From NCBI GenBank assembly GCA_965242845.1, contig CBDETC010000002.1, positions 930,001 through 994,000 of the forward strand: a stretch of 64,000 nt of DNA. The letters run 5' to 3'. The notes beneath the pieces were generated by a model that worked only from the letters and a program-made list of their open reading frames with translations, had not been told where the DNA came from and searched no databases. Position numbers and translations under genes: made by a program. Positions within the stretch are counted from its first letter, which is position 1, and every line of letters starts with the position of its first letter. This document shows, in pieces, positions 62,772 to 64,000 of this stretch. This DNA comes from RHLJ01 sp965242845 (GTDB taxonomy: Bacteria > Bacteroidota > Rhodothermia > Balneolales > Balneolaceae).

Positions 62772-63893
62772 TCATGCTGTTACGTTTTTTTGTTCTTTCA
62801 TCAGATCAATGAATTGATCAAAAAGGTAGGCGGAATCATGCGGCCCAGGTGAGGCTTCAGGATGGTACTGTACCGAGAACCCAGGGAAATTTTTGAATCT
62901 TAGCCCCTCAACCGTATTGTCATTCAGATTGATGTGTGTTACAGAAGCCACTTCCTCTTTTACACTATCTTCAATAACAGCAAATCCGTGATTTTGAGTA
63001 GAGATTTCTACTAAACCGCTTTCCAGGTTTTTAACAGGATGATTCGCTCCCCGGTGACCTACAAACATTTTCCCAACTTCTATTCCTTCGCTCATAGCCA
63101 TTAGCTGGTGACCCAAGCAAATTCCAAACAACGGCTTACCGGTTGATTTAGCATAGTTAACGATATCTAGTGCATATTCTCCGGTTGGATTTGGGTCTCC
63201 CGGTCCGTTTGAGAAAAAGAAACCATCTGCTTCCCAAGCCTGTACTTCTTCCAGTGTCGCTTGCGCCGGAAAAACTCTGAGTGTACACCCCCTGGCTACC
63301 AAACTGTTGATGATATTTTGCTTAATACCATAATCAAAAGCAGCTACTCTGAACTCTGCATCTCCCTGAGCCTGGTAGGTTTGAGCTTCGGATCGGGTGA
63401 CCCTGGAGGCAAGTTCCAGACCTTCCATATCATCCCAGTTTTTGGCCATTTGAACGAGCTTTTCTTCATCCAGTTCTGTAGATGAGATTACTGCATTCAT
63501 CACTCCTTTTTCACGGATATGACGAACAAGAGCCCGGGTATCAACTCCTGAAATTCCAACAATCTCATTGTCATCCAGGTATTCATGCAAACTTCTGTCC
63601 GCCATTGGATTACTGAACTCCCAGGAGAATGCTCTTACAATCACGCCGGCCACCATTACTTTCCGATGTTCATCATCCCGAGCCATGGTTCCATAATTGC
63701 CTATATGGGGATAGGTCATCATCATTAGCTGACCGTAATAACTTGGATCCGTGAAAATTTCCTGGTACCCCGTCATACTGGTATTGAAGCAGAGCTCTCC
63801 TCCGGTTATCCCGTCGTGCCCAATTGCCCAGCCGTGCGCTACCGTTCCATCACTTAGAGCAAGGATGGCTTTTTTTCTAGGTTGAAGTGACAT
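62772..63893 (-). CDS. carA: Carbamoyl-phosphate synthase small (glutaminase) subunit
   Basis: About 373 residues from ATG 63893 (MSLQPRKKAILALSDGT); a TTG at 63926 would add 11 residues overlapping the terminator tract, so it is unlikely. N-terminal CarA domain with GELCFNTSMTGYQEIFTDPSYYGQ, then a class I glutamine amidotransferase with nucleophile Cys259 (GICLGHQL) and HPEASPGPHD carrying the His/Glu partners. It hydrolyses glutamine and channels ammonia to CarB. Confidence 0.95.
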   Translation of the reverse strand: MSLQPRKKAILALSDGTVAHGWAIGHDGITGGELCFNTSMTGYQEIFTDPSYYGQLMMMTYPHIGNYGTMARDDEHRKVMVAGVIVRAFSWEFSNPMADRSLHEYLDDNEIVGISGVDTRALVRHIREKGVMNAVISSTELDEEKLVQMAKNWDDMEGLELASRVTRSEAQTYQAQGDAEFRVAAFDYGIKQNIINSLVARGCTLRVFPAQATLEEVQAWEADGFFFSNGPGDPNPTGEYALDIVNYAKSTGKPLFGICLGHQLMAMSEGIEVGKMFVGHRGANHPVKNLESGLVEISTQNHGFAVIEDSVKEEVASVTHINLNDNTVEGLRFKNFPGFSVQYHPEASPGPHDSAYLFDQFIDLMKEQKNVTA

Positions 63894-63924
63894 GCTAAAA
63901 GAGTGTTTGAGTGAATTTCGAATC

Positions 63925-63959
63925 AAAAAAAATCCGACAACGGATACCGCGTCGGATTT
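63925..63959 (-). terminator. Intrinsic terminator upstream of carA
   Basis: Read on the minus strand, AAATCCGAC (63959-63951) pairs with GTCGGATTT (63938-63930) across a 12-nt loop, then an eight-T run (63932-63925) follows. It ends 31 bp before the carA ATG. It either ends a gene beyond the right edge or attenuates carAB. Confidence 0.8.
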
Positions 63960-64000
63960 CTAAAAAATATGTTGACCTGAAAATAGACATCAATCTACGT

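Overview
The window reads as chromosomal DNA from a Bacteroidota-like bacterium, most likely the Balneolota/Rhodothermota side of that group. Three things point there: a secreted protein at 20219-23218 carries a C-terminal type IX secretion-type sorting domain (NYPNPFNPTT...NITVYNLLG...GVYIYRIQAG); many lipoproteins and beta-barrels have Bacteroidota-style signals; and the clearest promoters (before the tRNA and the GroES-like gene) have the TAnnTTTG -7 box of that group. By eye the DNA is AT-rich. No phage, insertion sequence, CRISPR array or rRNA was seen. Coding density is high; the largest gaps (about 205-275 bp) are described individually.

Layout. 1-8 kb: orphan MASE1 histidine kinase, MORN-type lipoprotein, cyclophilin, methylmalonyl-CoA epimerase, a membrane-bound LytTR regulator followed by four phased CGTCCC repeats and a DUF2306-like membrane protein, tRNA-Pro(GGG), a Wzi-like barrel and a DUF4402-like secreted protein. 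8-20 kb: VOC protein plus AlaDH/PNT-type dehydrogenase, an ABC exporter whose permease is fused to an M1 peptidase, an oxidoreductase/isomerase sugar operon, and small DUF genes. 20-32 kb: T9SS/M60-like protease, Tat-exported metallo-hydrolase with a small Cys-rich partner, TamB/BamA-like pair, M14 carboxypeptidase lipoprotein.

32.5-35.8 kb is a copper-handling cluster: Cys/His-rich small protein, Met/His-rich outer-membrane protein, SCO, PCu(A)C and, facing them, DUF411. 36-38 kb holds a Fer4_19/double-CDGSH protein, DUF423 and DUF427. 38.1-45.4 kb is a complete heme-uptake locus: TonB receptor, a HmuY protein with two tandem HmuY domains, and hmuSTUV. Different long palindromes lie before the receptor and before hmuS.

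45-64 kb: MmcQ-like protein, an aquaporin with an altered second NPA motif, an OmpR-type two-component system, DUF58, and a tightly spaced run of SLC13 permease, receiver-only regulator and cyclic-nucleotide-domain histidine kinase followed by two small outer-membrane proteins. RecQ, an unrecognised membrane protein, and carB/carA close the window. CarB lacks the C-terminal allosteric domain, and an intrinsic terminator sits just upstream of carA. Three intergenic hairpin-type repeats (17.46, 50.42 and 62.65 kb) and one decayed copy (34.1 kb) are dispersed through the window.
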